DNA from: Rhodospirillaceae bacterium
GTDB lineage: Bacteria > Pseudomonadota > Alphaproteobacteria > Kiloniellales > DSM-21159
Direction: 5' to 3'
Assembly (NCBI GenBank): GCA_006969625.1
Contig: CP030885.1
Location: 930,001-994,000, forward strand
Length of the DNA: 64,000 bases
Shown: piece after piece, positions 33,210 to 43,038 of the stretch
Position numbering within the stretch: position 1 is the first letter of the stretch
Layout of the letters: every line of letters starts with the position of its first letter
Program-made: the position numbers and the translations under genes
Notes under the pieces: generated by a model
What the model was told of the DNA's origin: nothing
What the model saw: only the letters and a program-made list of their open reading frames with translations
The model's database searches: none

Positions 33210-33815
33210 ATGATGCGGCAATCCAGGGTCGGGCGCGTCGAGGCCTTGAGCTGCGAGACCTCGGTCTTCGCGCTGGCCCTGGAGCCGCGCTACATGTTCG
33301 ACGCGGCGGGCCTTGCGACCGGGGCCGAGGCGGCCGAGCAGACCGCTGACCAGGGCCAGGGCGACGATTCCGGCGCCGAACAGGCGGCGGACGCCGGCGC
33401 CGACGATCCCGAGCTGGACGCGGCGCTCGCCGCCTATACGCCGCCGGCGGATGAGGCGGGCGCGGACGGCACGGACGGCGGTGGGGCCGAGAGCCGGACG
33501 GCGAGCGAGCCGACCTCCGGCGAGGCGCTGCTGAGCGAGGGCGAGGGCGAGGGCAAGGGCGGCAGCGGGCCGACGGCGGTGCCAGGCGGCGAGACGGCCG
33601 GCGAGGCGTTGCTCGCCGCGGCGCCGGCCGACGCCCGCACCGAGATCGTCTTCGTCGATACCTCGGTCGAGGGATACGAGACGCTGGTCGCCGGCATCGG
33701 CCAGGCGGCCGAGGTGGTGCTGCTGGACGGCGGCACGGACGCGCTGACCCAGATCGCCGACGCCCTTGCCGGGCGCAGCGAGGTCGACGCCCTCCACATC
33801 GTCAGTCACGGCTAG
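33210..33815 (+). CDS. N-terminal piece of a giant DUF4347 adhesin, ended by an in-frame TAG
   Basis: 201 residues. ALALEPRYMFDAAG (about residues 22-34) is the LEPR-F-D-A-A motif found at the start of many large DUF4347 surface proteins. An acidic, Ala/Glu-rich linker follows, then the first part of DUF4347 (IVFVDTSVEGYETLVAGIGQ to DALHIVSHG). TAG at 33813-33815 stands where the family has the residue after HIVSHG, usually Ser; a single C-to-A change from TCG would create it. The same frame continues without interruption to 40328 with the rest of DUF4347. I therefore read this and the next entry as one gene of about 2372 codons broken by one nonsense codon. Confidence 0.7.
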   Translation: MMRQSRVGRVEALSCETSVFALALEPRYMFDAAGLATGAEAAEQTADQGQGDDSGAEQAADAGADDPELDAALAAYTPPADEAGADGTDGGGAESRTASEPTSGEALLSEGEGEGKGGSGPTAVPGGETAGEALLAAAPADARTEIVFVDTSVEGYETLVAGIGQAAEVVLLDGGTDALTQIADALAGRSEVDALHIVSHG

Positions 33816-33902
33816 GTCGGCGCGCTCGCCTTCGGCGCCGGCACGGTCGATGCCGGCAACCTCGCCGACTATGCCGCCCAGCTCCAGGCCATCGGCGCCG
33901 CC

Positions 33903-36900
33903 TTGGGCGCAGAGGGCGACATCCTGCTCTACGGCTGCTACGTCGCCGCCGACGGCAGCGGCGGCGCCTTCCTCGACGCACTGGCCGAGGCCACCGGCGC
34001 CGACGTGGCGGCCTCCGACGATCTGACCGGCGCCGACGCCCAGGGCGGCGATTGGACCCTGGAAAGCGCCACCGGCGCCGTCTTCGACGGCCAGGTCGAC
34101 GACCTGATGGCGCAGTCCGGCTTCCAGGGCGTGCTGGCCCTGTCGCCCGGAACCATCACCTTCGGCACCAACGGCTCCGATATCTTGATCGCGCCACAGT
34201 CGAGCAACCCGAGCGCCTCGAACGTGGCCGGCAGCGGACTCGACGTTCAGGTGGTGATGACGTCGGGCGACGCCAGGATCGTGCTGGCGCGGGACCCCTC
34301 TATCTCCGACAACAGCACGGACCTGGTGCTGCAGCCGGATTCCGCGGCGACCGACTTCGGCGTGATCGACTACATCTCCTTTACCGCGGACGACGGCGGC
34401 GACTTCCAACTTGACTCCTTCGAGTTCGCGTACAACGCCGCCGCCGACAGCACCTTCAACGTGCAGGCCTTCAGCAACGGCTCCCAGGTCGGCTCGAACG
34501 TCGCGGTCAGCGTCGCCCGGGAAACCGCCACCACCGTCAACCTCGGCGCGGACTTCGAGAACATCGACGAGTTCCGCGTCGTCGTCGGCTTCGCCGCAAA
34601 GACCAACTTCGACAACTTCGTGATCGCGGCGGCGGTGGCGCCGAACACCGCGCCGGTCTTCACCTCGGCGCCGAACGGCTCGATCGGCGAGAACGTCGCC
34701 AACGGCACCAACGTGGTGAACGTCGACGCCAACGACGGCGACGGCGGCGGCACCGACGCCGGGATCACCTATTCGATCACCGGCGGCAACACCGATGCCG
34801 ACGGCGACGGCAACCTGCCCTTCGCGATCGACGCCGCGACCGGCCAGATCACCGTCAACGACACCGGCGACATCGACTTCGAAAGCGGCACCACCGCCTA
34901 CGCGCTGACCGTCCAGGCCGACGACGGGGGCGCCTCGAACAACACCACGACCGCCAACCTGACGGTCAGCATCACCAACGACGGCACCGGCGCGACCGCG
35001 CGCCTGGAGGGCGTGAGCGACGGCCAGACCAGCTTCACCTCCTCGAGCCAGACCTTCGGCGTCACCGGCACCTTCACCCTGCAGAGCGAGACGGGCTTCG
35101 GCTCCAACCTGGCCGGCGAGACCGGGCGCTCCGACGGCTATGCCGACACCGGCATCGGCGTCTCGCGCTCCGGCGACGTCGGCGGCGTCTCCGCCCCCGC
35201 CGGCTACACCTTCCGCGCGCTGGGCTTCGACGTCTGGCCGTCGGGCGATGCCGGCACCTCGCCGCTCGCCGCGCCCCAGTCGATCACCGTCGTCGGCTAC
35301 AACGGCGGCGTCGAAGCGCTGCGTGCGACCGTCAGTTCCTTCGCCTACGGCCAGAGCCCGGCGGCCTTCGGCGGCGCCTGGCAGCGCATCGACCTGACGG
35401 GAACCGCCTTCCGCACCACCAGCATCGACGCCGTGCGCTTCGAGCTGACCGGCGGCCAGAACTACCTGGCCCTCGACAACTTCACCTACGACAACCTCGC
35501 CGTCAGCAACGACCCGCCCGCGCTTGGCGGGACGCCGCCCGACGCGACGGTGACGGAGGATGTTGCCGGGGCGATCGACCTGTCGGCCTACAACGTGTCG
35601 GACGCGGACGGGGATACGCTGACGCTGACCCTGGCGGTCGACCGCGGGACGATCGCGTCGGTCGACGGAGACGGCGTCACGGCGGGGGTGACGGTGGCCA
35701 ATTCGGGCACGGCGGCGATGACGCTGCAGGGCACGGCGGCGAGCCTGAACACCTACCTGAACGACAGCTCCAAGATCCGCTACACGACCGCCCTCAACGA
35801 CACCACGGCGGCGACCCTGACGGTGACGCCGAACGACGGCACGGTGGACGGCACGCCGGACACGGTGACGATCAGCGTGACGCCGGTCAACGACGCGCCG
35901 GTGCTGAACGCCGGGGCGTCGCCGGCGCTGACGGGGATCGTCGAGGACGCCGGCGACGACGACGGCAGCGGCGCCGACGGCGACGACGACGCGACCAACA
36001 ACGCCAACAACCCGGGCACCAGCGTCGCGGCGATGGTGGTCGACGGCTCGATCACCGACCCGGACGGCGGCGCGGTGGAGGCGATCGCGGTGACCGCGGT
36101 CGACAACACCAACGGCGTCTGGCAGTACTCGACCGACAACGGCGCGAACTGGACCGCCTTCTCCGGGACCAGCGGCTCTTCCGTGGATCTCTCGAGCGCC
36201 GCGCGGCTGCTGGACGGCACGCTGGCGGACGCCGCCACCAACCTGATCCGCTTCGTGCCGGACGCCGACTACAACGGCACGGCGACCATCACCTTCCGGG
36301 CCTGGGACAGGTCCAGCGGCAGCGCCGGCGGCACGGCGGACACCACGACGAACGGCGGCGCCACCGCCTTCTCGGCGGCGAGCGACACCGCTTCGATCGG
36401 CGTCAGCGCGGTCAACGACGCGCCGGTCTTCGCCGGCCTGGACGGCGCGCCGAGCTTCACCGAGGACGGGTCCGCCGTGCAGCTCGACGCCGACGTGACG
36501 GTCAGCGACGTGGAGCTGGGGGCGCTGAACGGCGGCAACGGCGACTTCGCCGGGGCCAGCCTGACGATCGCGCGCAACGGCGGGGCGAACGCCGACGACA
36601 GCTTCGGATTCGACACCAGCGGCGCGTCCTTCACGGTCTCCGGCGGCAACCTGCAGTCCGGCGGCCTGACCTTCGCCACCTTCACCAACACCGGCGGCAC
36701 GCTGACGGTCAACTTCACCTCGTCCGGCACGACGGCGACGACGGCGCTGGTCGCCGCGGTGCTGCAGCGCATCGCCTACCAGAACACCGGCGACGACCCG
36801 CCGGCGAGCGTGCAGCTCGACTGGAGCTTCGGCGACGGCAACTCGGGCGACGCCCAGGGCACCGGCGCCAATCCCGGCACCGGCACCGGCTCGACCACGG

Positions 36901-39900
36901 TGTCGATCACCGGCGTCAACGACGAACCGACCCTGACGGCGACCCGCCAGGACCCGACCTACGTCGAGGGCGCTGCCGCAGCCGACCTCTATTCGACGGT
37001 GGCCGCCTCGACGGTGGAATCCGGCCAGACCTTCACCAGCCTCACCCTGACGGTGACCAACGTCTCCGACGGGGCGAACGAGATCCTGCGCGTCGACGGC
37101 TCGGACGTGGCGCTCACCGACGGCAACAGCGTGACCACGGCGACCAACGGCCTGACGGTCAATGTCTCGGTCGCCGGCTCGACGGCGACGGTCAGCTTCA
37201 CCGGCGCCAGCCTGAGCGCCGCGGCGCTTCAGACCCTGGTCGACGCGCTGGCCTACCGCAACGCCAGCGACAACCCGACGACCGCCGGCAACCGGGTGGT
37301 CACCATCACGCAGGTCACCGACAGCGGCGCCAGCGGCGGCGCCAACGACAACACGGCGGCGCTGACGCTCGCCTCGACGGTCAGCCTGACGGCGGTCAAC
37401 AACCCGCCGGTCGTCGGCAGCGTCTTTGGCGAGACCTCGCAGGTCACCGCCGGCTCGGGCGCGCAGAACGTCAGCGGCTTCGACGACGCCACGGTGAGCA
37501 ACCCCGACAGCGCCGACTACGACGGCGGCGTCCTGACGCTCGTCCAGGGCAGCGGCACGACCAACGGCTCCTGGGGCCTGGACGGCACGACGGCCACCGC
37601 CGGCGGCGACGGCAGCATCGCGGCCGGCGAGACCATCGCCGTCGGCGGCACCAGCATCGGCACGGTCGACGCCACCAACGACGGCCAGGGCGGCAACACC
37701 CTGGAGATCGCCTTGAACGCCGACGCCACCTCGGCGCGCATCCAGAGCCTGATCCGGGCGCTGACCTACAGCGCGCCGAGCGGCCTGGGCGACCGCGGCT
37801 TCACGCTGACGCTGAACGACGCCGACGGGACCAGCGACGGCGGCGACCAGGACGCCTCGGGCAGCTTCACCGTCTCGGTCACCCCCAACCCGCCGGTGGT
37901 CGCCAACCTGGACGGCGATAGCGTCTCGACGCCGAACGGCACGGCGGTGTCCATCGACCAGGGCGGCAACGCCACGGTGAGCGACCCGGACAGCGCCAAC
38001 TTCAACGGCGGCAACCTGACGATCACGCGCACCAGCGGCAGCGGCGACTTCTCGCTGAACGCCGCCGCGGCGACCTCGGGCGGTGACGGCACCATCGCGG
38101 CCGGCCAGACCGTCGCCGTCGGCGGCACCGACATCGGCACGGTCACCACCGACGGCCAGGGCACCAACGACCTGGTGATCACCTTCAATTCCGCCGACGC
38201 CACGCCGGCGCGCGTGCAGGCGCTGATCCGCGCCCTGCAGTTCAGCTCGACCGACGGCGGCAGCAACACCTTCAGCCTGACGGTCACCGACGCCGGCAGC
38301 AGCGCGGCGACCTCGACGGCGGCCGGCTTCACGGTCGACGTCGAGGCGGCGCCGGTCAACAGCGTGCCGGGCGCGCAGACCGCGACCGACGGCACGGCCC
38401 TGGCGCTCGGCGGCATCTCGGTCGCCGACGCCGACAGCGCCAATGTGACCACCACCGTCTCGGTCGGCGCCGGCCAGGGCACCTTCACGACCAGCGGCGC
38501 GGCCACGATCGCCGGCGGCGGCACCAACTCGATCCAGATCAGCGGCACGCTGGCCGCCGTCAACGCCACCCTGGCCAACCTGGCCTACACGCCGGCGGTG
38601 GACAGCTCCGGCAACCAGACGATCACGGTGCTGACCAGCGACGGCACCAACAGCGACACCGACACCATCGCGGTCACCGTCAGCGACCGGCCGAACCTCG
38701 GCAACCTGGCCGGCGACAGCCAGACCGCGACGCCGGGCAGCACAGCCAACCTGGACGCCGGCGCCAACGCCACCGTGACCGACACCGACAGCGCCGACTT
38801 CGACGGCGGCAACCTGACGCTGAGCCGGGTGAGCGGCAGCCTGTCGGGCAACTTCTCGCTCGACGGCACCACGGCGACATCCGACGGCGACGGCACCATC
38901 GCGGCCGGCGAGACGATCGCGGTCGGCGGCACCAGCATCGGCACCGTGACCAGCGATGGGCAGGGCACCAACAACCTGGTGATCGCGCTCAACGCCGACG
39001 CCACGCCGGCGCGGGTGGCGACGCTGCTGCAGAACCTCCGCTACACCACCAGCGCCGCCGGCACCCACGGCTTCGACGTCACGCTCACCGACGCCGCCGG
39101 CGGCACCACCTCCGAGGCGGCGCGCGCCGAGCTGGTCTTCAACAGCGCGCCGGCGATCACCACCAACACCGGCCTCAGCCACACCGCCGGCACGGCGACC
39201 GTCCTGACCACCGCCATGCTGGCCGCCAGCGACGCCGAGGGCGACGCCGTCACCTACACCCTGACCAGCGCGCCCGGCACCGGCAGCCTGCGCCTCGACG
39301 GCAGCGCGCTCGCCGCCGGCCAGAGCTTCACCGCCGCCCAGCTCGCCGCCGGCCAGGTCAGCTTCCTGGCGCCCGCCGACACCCCGGCCGGCAGCACCAG
39401 CTTCCAGGTGACCCCCGGCGACGGCACCAGCAGCGGCGCCGCCGCCAGCGTCGCCGTCGCCATCGCCGCCGCACCGGCCGCCGAGACCGGCACCGCCGAG
39501 ACCGGCACCGCCGACACCGGCACCGGCGACACCGGCACCGGCGGCACCGGCGACACCGGCGAGGCGGACGACGACGGCGACGCGGTCACCGTCGTCGTCG
39601 AGCGGCGCGGCCCGGTCCAGCTCGTCCTGGTCCAGACCCCGGCCGGCAACCTGCAGTTCGCCACCGCCCCGACCCAGGTCTCCGGCGCCGCCGTGCAGGC
39701 GATCTTCAGCACCTTCGAGCAGGGCAACTCGCCGCTGGCGCGCGCCTTCTACAGCTCGCTGCTCGGCGGCAGCGCCACCCCGGTCGCCCAGGCCTTCGCC
39801 TCGGCGGTCAGCGACCCGGCGGTGCGCGGCCTGCTCTCCGCCGCCGCCAACGAAGGCCGCGCCCTCTACTACTTCGACGGCAGCGACTGGCAGCTCCTCG

Positions 39901-40328
39901 ACCTCTCCACCCTCGACGACGCCGGCGCCATCCAGCAGGCCGGCGGAGCGCCCGGCACCAACCCAGACGCCAGCCAGAGCGCCGCCGCAACGGCCGCCAC
40001 CGCAACGGCCGCCACCGCAACGGCCGCCACCGCAACGGCCGCCACCGCCGGCCTGCCCGACGGCATCCAGCTCGCCGCGCAACTCGGCGACCAACTCGGC
40101 GACCAACTCGGCAACACCCAACTCGGCGCGCAACCCGGCGACACCCAACCCGGCGCGCAACCCGGCGACCCCCAACCCGGCGACCCCCAACCCGGCGACC
40201 CCCTCGCCCCCCGCGCCGCCGCACCCGCCGGCGCCGAAAGCTTCCAGCGCCAATTGGCCGCCGCCGCCCTCGGCTTCGAACGCGAAGCCGCCCGCCTCGC
40301 CGCCGCCCTCCTCGCAACCAAAACCTGA
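33903..40328 (+). CDS. Giant cadherin-repeat adhesin, remainder after the in-frame stop
   Basis: Same frame as 33210-33815; open from 33816. A TTG at 33903 is the first possible start, but restart there is speculative. Order: the end of DUF4347 (ILLYGCYVAADGSGGAFLDA), a lectin-like beta segment (to about 34640), a cadherin-like repeat (ENVANGTNVVNVDANDGDGG to DIDFESGTTAYALTVQADDG), a carbohydrate-module-like segment (35000-35510), then many repeats of about 100 residues with VTEDVAG, AVNDAPV and DADSANV motifs. Four of these share a AGETIAVGGTSIGTV core. The C-terminal part has AETGT, AATAT and QPGDP tandem repeats and a helical tail (FEREAARLAAALLATKT). No Cys-rich or membrane region. Probably a type I-secreted or surface-anchored adhesin in its intact form. 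Confidence 0.7.
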   Translation: MGAEGDILLYGCYVAADGSGGAFLDALAEATGADVAASDDLTGADAQGGDWTLESATGAVFDGQVDDLMAQSGFQGVLALSPGTITFGTNGSDILIAPQSSNPSASNVAGSGLDVQVVMTSGDARIVLARDPSISDNSTDLVLQPDSAATDFGVIDYISFTADDGGDFQLDSFEFAYNAAADSTFNVQAFSNGSQVGSNVAVSVARETATTVNLGADFENIDEFRVVVGFAAKTNFDNFVIAAAVAPNTAPVFTSAPNGSIGENVANGTNVVNVDANDGDGGGTDAGITYSITGGNTDADGDGNLPFAIDAATGQITVNDTGDIDFESGTTAYALTVQADDGGASNNTTTANLTVSITNDGTGATARLEGVSDGQTSFTSSSQTFGVTGTFTLQSETGFGSNLAGETGRSDGYADTGIGVSRSGDVGGVSAPAGYTFRALGFDVWPSGDAGTSPLAAPQSITVVGYNGGVEALRATVSSFAYGQSPAAFGGAWQRIDLTGTAFRTTSIDAVRFELTGGQNYLALDNFTYDNLAVSNDPPALGGTPPDATVTEDVAGAIDLSAYNVSDADGDTLTLTLAVDRGTIASVDGDGVTAGVTVANSGTAAMTLQGTAASLNTYLNDSSKIRYTTALNDTTAATLTVTPNDGTVDGTPDTVTISVTPVNDAPVLNAGASPALTGIVEDAGDDDGSGADGDDDATNNANNPGTSVAAMVVDGSITDPDGGAVEAIAVTAVDNTNGVWQYSTDNGANWTAFSGTSGSSVDLSSAARLLDGTLADAATNLIRFVPDADYNGTATITFRAWDRSSGSAGGTADTTTNGGATAFSAASDTASIGVSAVNDAPVFAGLDGAPSFTEDGSAVQLDADVTVSDVELGALNGGNGDFAGASLTIARNGGANADDSFGFDTSGASFTVSGGNLQSGGLTFATFTNTGGTLTVNFTSSGTTATTALVAAVLQRIAYQNTGDDPPASVQLDWSFGDGNSGDAQGTGANPGTGTGSTTVSITGVNDEPTLTATRQDPTYVEGAAAADLYSTVAASTVESGQTFTSLTLTVTNVSDGANEILRVDGSDVALTDGNSVTTATNGLTVNVSVAGSTATVSFTGASLSAAALQTLVDALAYRNASDNPTTAGNRVVTITQVTDSGASGGANDNTAALTLASTVSLTAVNNPPVVGSVFGETSQVTAGSGAQNVSGFDDATVSNPDSADYDGGVLTLVQGSGTTNGSWGLDGTTATAGGDGSIAAGETIAVGGTSIGTVDATNDGQGGNTLEIALNADATSARIQSLIRALTYSAPSGLGDRGFTLTLNDADGTSDGGDQDASGSFTVSVTPNPPVVANLDGDSVSTPNGTAVSIDQGGNATVSDPDSANFNGGNLTITRTSGSGDFSLNAAAATSGGDGTIAAGQTVAVGGTDIGTVTTDGQGTNDLVITFNSADATPARVQALIRALQFSSTDGGSNTFSLTVTDAGSSAATSTAAGFTVDVEAAPVNSVPGAQTATDGTALALGGISVADADSANVTTTVSVGAGQGTFTTSGAATIAGGGTNSIQISGTLAAVNATLANLAYTPAVDSSGNQTITVLTSDGTNSDTDTIAVTVSDRPNLGNLAGDSQTATPGSTANLDAGANATVTDTDSADFDGGNLTLSRVSGSLSGNFSLDGTTATSDGDGTIAAGETIAVGGTSIGTVTSDGQGTNNLVIALNADATPARVATLLQNLRYTTSAAGTHGFDVTLTDAAGGTTSEAARAELVFNSAPAITTNTGLSHTAGTATVLTTAMLAASDAEGDAVTYTLTSAPGTGSLRLDGSALAAGQSFTAAQLAAGQVSFLAPADTPAGSTSFQVTPGDGTSSGAAASVAVAIAAAPAAETGTAETGTADTGTGDTGTGGTGDTGEADDDGDAVTVVVERRGPVQLVLVQTPAGNLQFATAPTQVSGAAVQAIFSTFEQGNSPLARAFYSSLLGGSATPVAQAFASAVSDPAVRGLLSAAANEGRALYYFDGSDWQLLDLSTLDDAGAIQQAGGAPGTNPDASQSAAATAATATAATATAATATAATAGLPDGIQLAAQLGDQLGDQLGNTQLGAQPGDTQPGAQPGDPQPGDPQPGDPLAPRAAAPAGAESFQRQLAAAALGFEREAARLAAALLATKT
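39480..39539 (+). repeat. Four 15-bp units encoding AETGT-type pentapeptides
   Basis: gccgagaccggcacc twice, then gccgacaccggcacc and ggcgacaccggcacc. In frame with the adhesin, so unit gain or loss changes length without frameshift. Confidence 0.8.
39991..40050 (+). repeat. Four 15-bp units encoding TAATA
   Basis: acggccgccaccgca three times exactly, then one copy with a final c. Exact copies indicate recent slippage expansion within the adhesin C-terminus. Confidence 0.85.
40084..40203 (+). repeat. Imperfect 12/15-bp repeats encoding LGDQ and QPGDP
   Basis: Successive ctcggcgaccaa-like units grade into cccggcgacccccaa units, giving LGDQLGDQLG then QPGDPQPGDPQPGDP in the adhesin tail. This is a Pro/Gly/Asp-rich spacer before the terminal helix. 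Confidence 0.8.
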
Positions 40329-40403
40329 GGTGCGCAACCCGCCGACAGCGCTACTGCCGCCGGCTGCAGGAGACGGCCGGCGCGCGCGGCTCGCCACCGG
40401 TCG

Positions 40404-41123
40404 CTATTCGCTGATCGCCGCCGCGAAGGCGGAGCGGGGCGCGATCTCGGCGCGCGCGGTGCGGCCGAACTTCGACCTGGTGGCCAGCAGCAGGCTGCGC
40501 GCCGCGGCGCGCATCGCCGCTCGCTTCACCAGGATCTTGCCGAGGTCGAAGTCCATCACGCGGCCCGCGTCCTCGATCGCCGAGCAGCCGATCAGCGCCA
40601 GATCGAGCCGCAGCCCGGCCAGCGTGCCGATCGGGTTCTCCCCCGTCAGCGAGCCGTCCTTGCCGGACAGCCGGCCGCCGATGACGTGCACCTCGTGTCG
40701 CTCGTGATCGAAGCAGAGGGCGGCCCGCAGGCTGGTGGTGAAGACAAGCAGCTTCGCCTTGCCGTTCAGTTCCGCCGCCGCCGCCTCGACTGTGGTCCCG
40801 ACGTCCAGGAAGACCGCCGCACCGTCCGGCACCAGTGTCGCCGCCTTGCGCGCGATCGCCGCCTTCGCCTCGACGTCGAGGGCGCGCTTGCGCTTATGGT
40901 CCAGGCGCAGGCTCTCGCTCGCGCCGTTGCTGCCGGCACCGCCGTGGAAGCGCTGCAGCAGACCGGCCCGGTCGAGCGCGATGATGTCGCGCCGCACCGT
41001 CTGGGCCGACACGCGGAAGTCGTCGGCCAAGCTCTCGATGGTGACGAAGCCGTGGCGCTCGGCCCGCGCGAGGATCTCCGTCTGCCGCTCGGTGAGGCGA
41101 TGGGCGGGCGCGGTGTCGGACAT
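40404..41123 (-). CDS. DeoR-family transcription regulator
   Basis: A 239-aa protein. The N-terminal DeoR helix-turn-helix spans about residues 8-62 (RQTEILARAERHGFVTIESL; QTVRRDIIALDRAGLLQRFH). The C-terminal sugar-phosphate-sensing domain has VFLDVGTTVEAAAAEL and VHVIGGRL. DeoR repressors respond to phosphorylated sugars, which fits the divergent ABC transporter genes (41914-46141). Start ATG 41123. It is divergent from the LOG-like gene; an inverted repeat between them (41147-41178) is the likely operator. Confidence 0.92.
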   Translation of the reverse strand: MSDTAPAHRLTERQTEILARAERHGFVTIESLADDFRVSAQTVRRDIIALDRAGLLQRFHGGAGSNGASESLRLDHKRKRALDVEAKAAIARKAATLVPDGAAVFLDVGTTVEAAAAELNGKAKLLVFTTSLRAALCFDHERHEVHVIGGRLSGKDGSLTGENPIGTLAGLRLDLALIGCSAIEDAGRVMDFDLGKILVKRAAMRAAARSLLLATRSKFGRTARAEIAPRSAFAAAISE

Positions 41124-41146
41124 GCGGTCTTTCCCGCTGCATCAAA

Positions 41147-41178
41147 CGCTGTAAGTTATCTTCCATCTGCTTACACCG
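41147..41178. promoter_or_regulatory. Probable DeoR operator, inverted repeat
   Basis: cgctgtaag (41147-41155) and cttacaccg (41170-41178) match as inverted half-sites at 8 of 9 positions. The site lies in the 67-bp divergent region between the DeoR gene and the LOG-like gene. A further cttacaccg is at 41860-41868 before the ABC transporter. Confidence 0.6.
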
Positions 41179-41190
41179 GGGGAGGGGCAA

Positions 41191-41835
41191 ATGGAAGCGG
41201 CTTCCTATCTCATCGGCCGCGAGGGCGGCATCTGGCGGGCGGATGGCGCGCGCCTCGACCCCTGGGCCTGGCGCTGGGTGCAGGAGCCGCAGGGCATGGC
41301 CGGAATGCCGACGCACGGCGATGCCCGGGCGGCCCTGACGGCGCTCGCCGCCACCGGTGGCGCACGGCGCCTGCCGGTCGCGGTGATCGGCCCGCGTGAA
41401 GCGGACGCGGCGCATACGGCGACCGCCCGCCAGCTCGGCGGGAGACTCGCCGAACTCGGCCTGACCGTGCTGTGCGGCGGGAAATCCGGCGTCATGACAG
41501 CGGTTTGCGAGGGGGCGCAGGCGGCCGGCGGTCTCACCGTCGGCCTGCTGCCGGACCACGACTGGCGCGCCGCCAACCCGGCCGTGGCCATCCCGATCGC
41601 CACGGGGCTCAGCGAGGCGCGCAACGCCGTGATCGCCAAGGCGGCCGTCGCCCTGGTCGCCGTCGGCGGCTCCTACGGGACCCTCACCGAGATCGCCTAC
41701 GGCCTGCACTTCGGCAAGACCGTGATCGGCCTGTGCGATGCGCCTCGGGTCGAGGGACTGCTGGCCGTGCCGGACGTGGAGACCGCCGTCTCACGTCTGG
41801 CCGACTGCTTGCTCGCCCTACCCGGTATGTCATAA
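41191..41835 (+). CDS. LOG/TIGR00725-family putative nucleotide-binding protein
   Basis: A 214-aa protein with a Rossmann-type core. LPVAVIGPRE opens the fold, then LTVLCGGKSGVMTAVCEGAQ, ARNAVIAKAAVALVAVGG and the signature GGSYGTLTEIAYGL (PGGxGTxxE in true LOG enzymes). The substitution of the first Pro by Gly is typical of the TIGR00725 branch, whose function is unknown; LOG proper is a cytokinin nucleotide phosphoribohydrolase. The N-terminal 60 residues (YLIGREGGIWRADGARLDPW) are extra. GGGAGGGG ribosome site precedes ATG 41191. First gene after the DeoR operator. Confidence 0.75.
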   Translation: MEAASYLIGREGGIWRADGARLDPWAWRWVQEPQGMAGMPTHGDARAALTALAATGGARRLPVAVIGPREADAAHTATARQLGGRLAELGLTVLCGGKSGVMTAVCEGAQAAGGLTVGLLPDHDWRAANPAVAIPIATGLSEARNAVIAKAAVALVAVGGSYGTLTEIAYGLHFGKTVIGLCDAPRVEGLLAVPDVETAVSRLADCLLALPGMS

Positions 41836-41859
41836 AGTCAACGTTCCTACGTAATAAAT

Positions 41860-41868
41860 CTTACACCG
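41860..41868 (+). promoter_or_regulatory. Second copy of the cttacaccg half-site
   Basis: Identical to 41170-41178 and placed 46 bases before the ABC ATPase start. Within an AT-rich patch (gtaataaatcttac contains a gtaa/ttac palindrome). Likely the same regulator acts on the transporter operon. Confidence 0.5.
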
Positions 41869-41913
41869 CGGCGTCGCTATAAGGGTTCCCTCGACTTCGA
41901 AGGGATGTGGCTG

Positions 41914-43038
41914 ATGATGCGGCTGCGCGACGTTGTGCGGCGCTTCGGCTCGACGGAGGTTCTACGCGGCATCTCGCTCGAGGTGCCGGAGGGCAGCTTC
42001 ACCTCCCTGCTCGGACCGTCCGGCTGCGGCAAGTCGACGACGCTGCGCATCATGGCGGGCCTGGACCGTCCGGATTCCGGCCAGGTGCTGATGAACGGCG
42101 CCGACGTGGTGGAACTGACGGCGGCCCAGCGCAACGTCGCGATGGTCTTCCAGTCCTATGCGCTCTACCCGCACCTGACGGTCGCCCAGAACATCGGCCT
42201 GCCGCTGTCGATGCGCGAGATGACCCGCTGGGAGCGGCTTCCCGGCCTGAGCCGGTTGCTGCCCTCGGCCCGGCGCAAGCGCGCCGGCATCGCCGCGCGG
42301 GTCGCCGCGATGGCGGAGATGCTGGACCTCTCCGCGCTGCTCGAGCGCAAGCCGGCGCAGCTCTCCGGCGGCCAGCAGCAGCGCGTCTCGGTCGGCCGCG
42401 CGCTGATCCGCGAGCCCTCTCTGTTCCTGCTCGACGAGCCGTTGTCCAACCTCGACGCCAAGCTGCGCATCCAGATGCGCAGCGAACTGAGCGCCCTGCA
42501 CCGGCGCACCGGCCGCAGCTTCGTCTACGTCACCCACGACCAGGCCGAGGCCATCAGCATGTCGGACCGGGTGGCGCTGATGCTGCAGGGCGAGATTGCC
42601 CAGGTCGGTCCGCCGCGCGAACTCTACGACCGCCCGGCGAGCCGCGAGGTGGCCGCCTTCATCGGCCACCATCCGATCAACCTGATCCCGACCCGCCTGG
42701 AGCGCGGCGCCGTCTCCGGCCCCTTCGCCGCCTTCCGGCCCGCCGGGCGGATCGTCGGCGGCGAGGCGGTACTCGGCCTGCGCCCGGAGCACCTGCGGCC
42801 GGATCCGGGCGGCAGCGTCGCCGGCCGGCTGGTCGGTGTGGAGTACCTGGGCAACGAGGCGGTGCTGGAGGTGCAGGTCGAGGGCGTCGGGCCGGTGCGC
42901 GCCCTGGCCTCCGGCGACGCAACCTTGCCGGCGCCTGGCAGCGCTGTGACGCTCGGCTTCGACCCCCGGCGCGCCCACCTGTTCGACGCGGAAAGCGGTG
43001 CGCGCCTGACCCTGGCGCTGGAGCGCGGCGCGGCATGA
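41914..43038 (+). CDS. ABC transporter ATP-binding protein (MalK/UgpC type)
   Basis: A 374-aa protein. Walker [10 protein letters not shown] (about residues 34-42), Q-loop, signature LSGGQQQR (about 150), Walker [15 protein letters not shown] (about 170) and switch His (VTHDQAEA) are all intact. The C-terminal TOBE/OB domain (from about residue 240) is typical of carbohydrate importers and regulatory. It drives uptake with the permeases at 43035 and 43951. Start 41914 is preferred over ATG 41905 because AAGGGA ends only just before 41905 but is well spaced from 41914. Stop overlaps the next ATG (ATGA). Confidence 0.92.
   Translation: MMRLRDVVRRFGSTEVLRGISLEVPEGSFTSLLGPSGCGKSTTLRIMAGLDRPDSGQVLMNGADVVELTAAQRNVAMVFQSYALYPHLTVAQNIGLPLSMREMTRWERLPGLSRLLPSARRKRAGIAARVAAMAEMLDLSALLERKPAQLSGGQQQRVSVGRALIREPSLFLLDEPLSNLDAKLRIQMRSELSALHRRTGRSFVYVTHDQAEAISMSDRVALMLQGEIAQVGPPRELYDRPASREVAAFIGHHPINLIPTRLERGAVSGPFAAFRPAGRIVGGEAVLGLRPEHLRPDPGGSVAGRLVGVEYLGNEAVLEVQVEGVGPVRALASGDATLPAPGSAVTLGFDPRRAHLFDAESGARLTLALERGAA

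Noticed and set aside
39480..40203. Possible CRISPR-like repeats
   Set aside because: Units are 12-15 bp, contiguous without spacers, and encode peptide repeats in frame with the adhesin.
33096..40397. A 2433-codon stop-free frame antisense to the adhesin
   Set aside because: It mirrors the codon bias of the real gene, has a V/G/A/R-only composition, no domains and no ribosome site. Long antisense frames are expected at this GC content.
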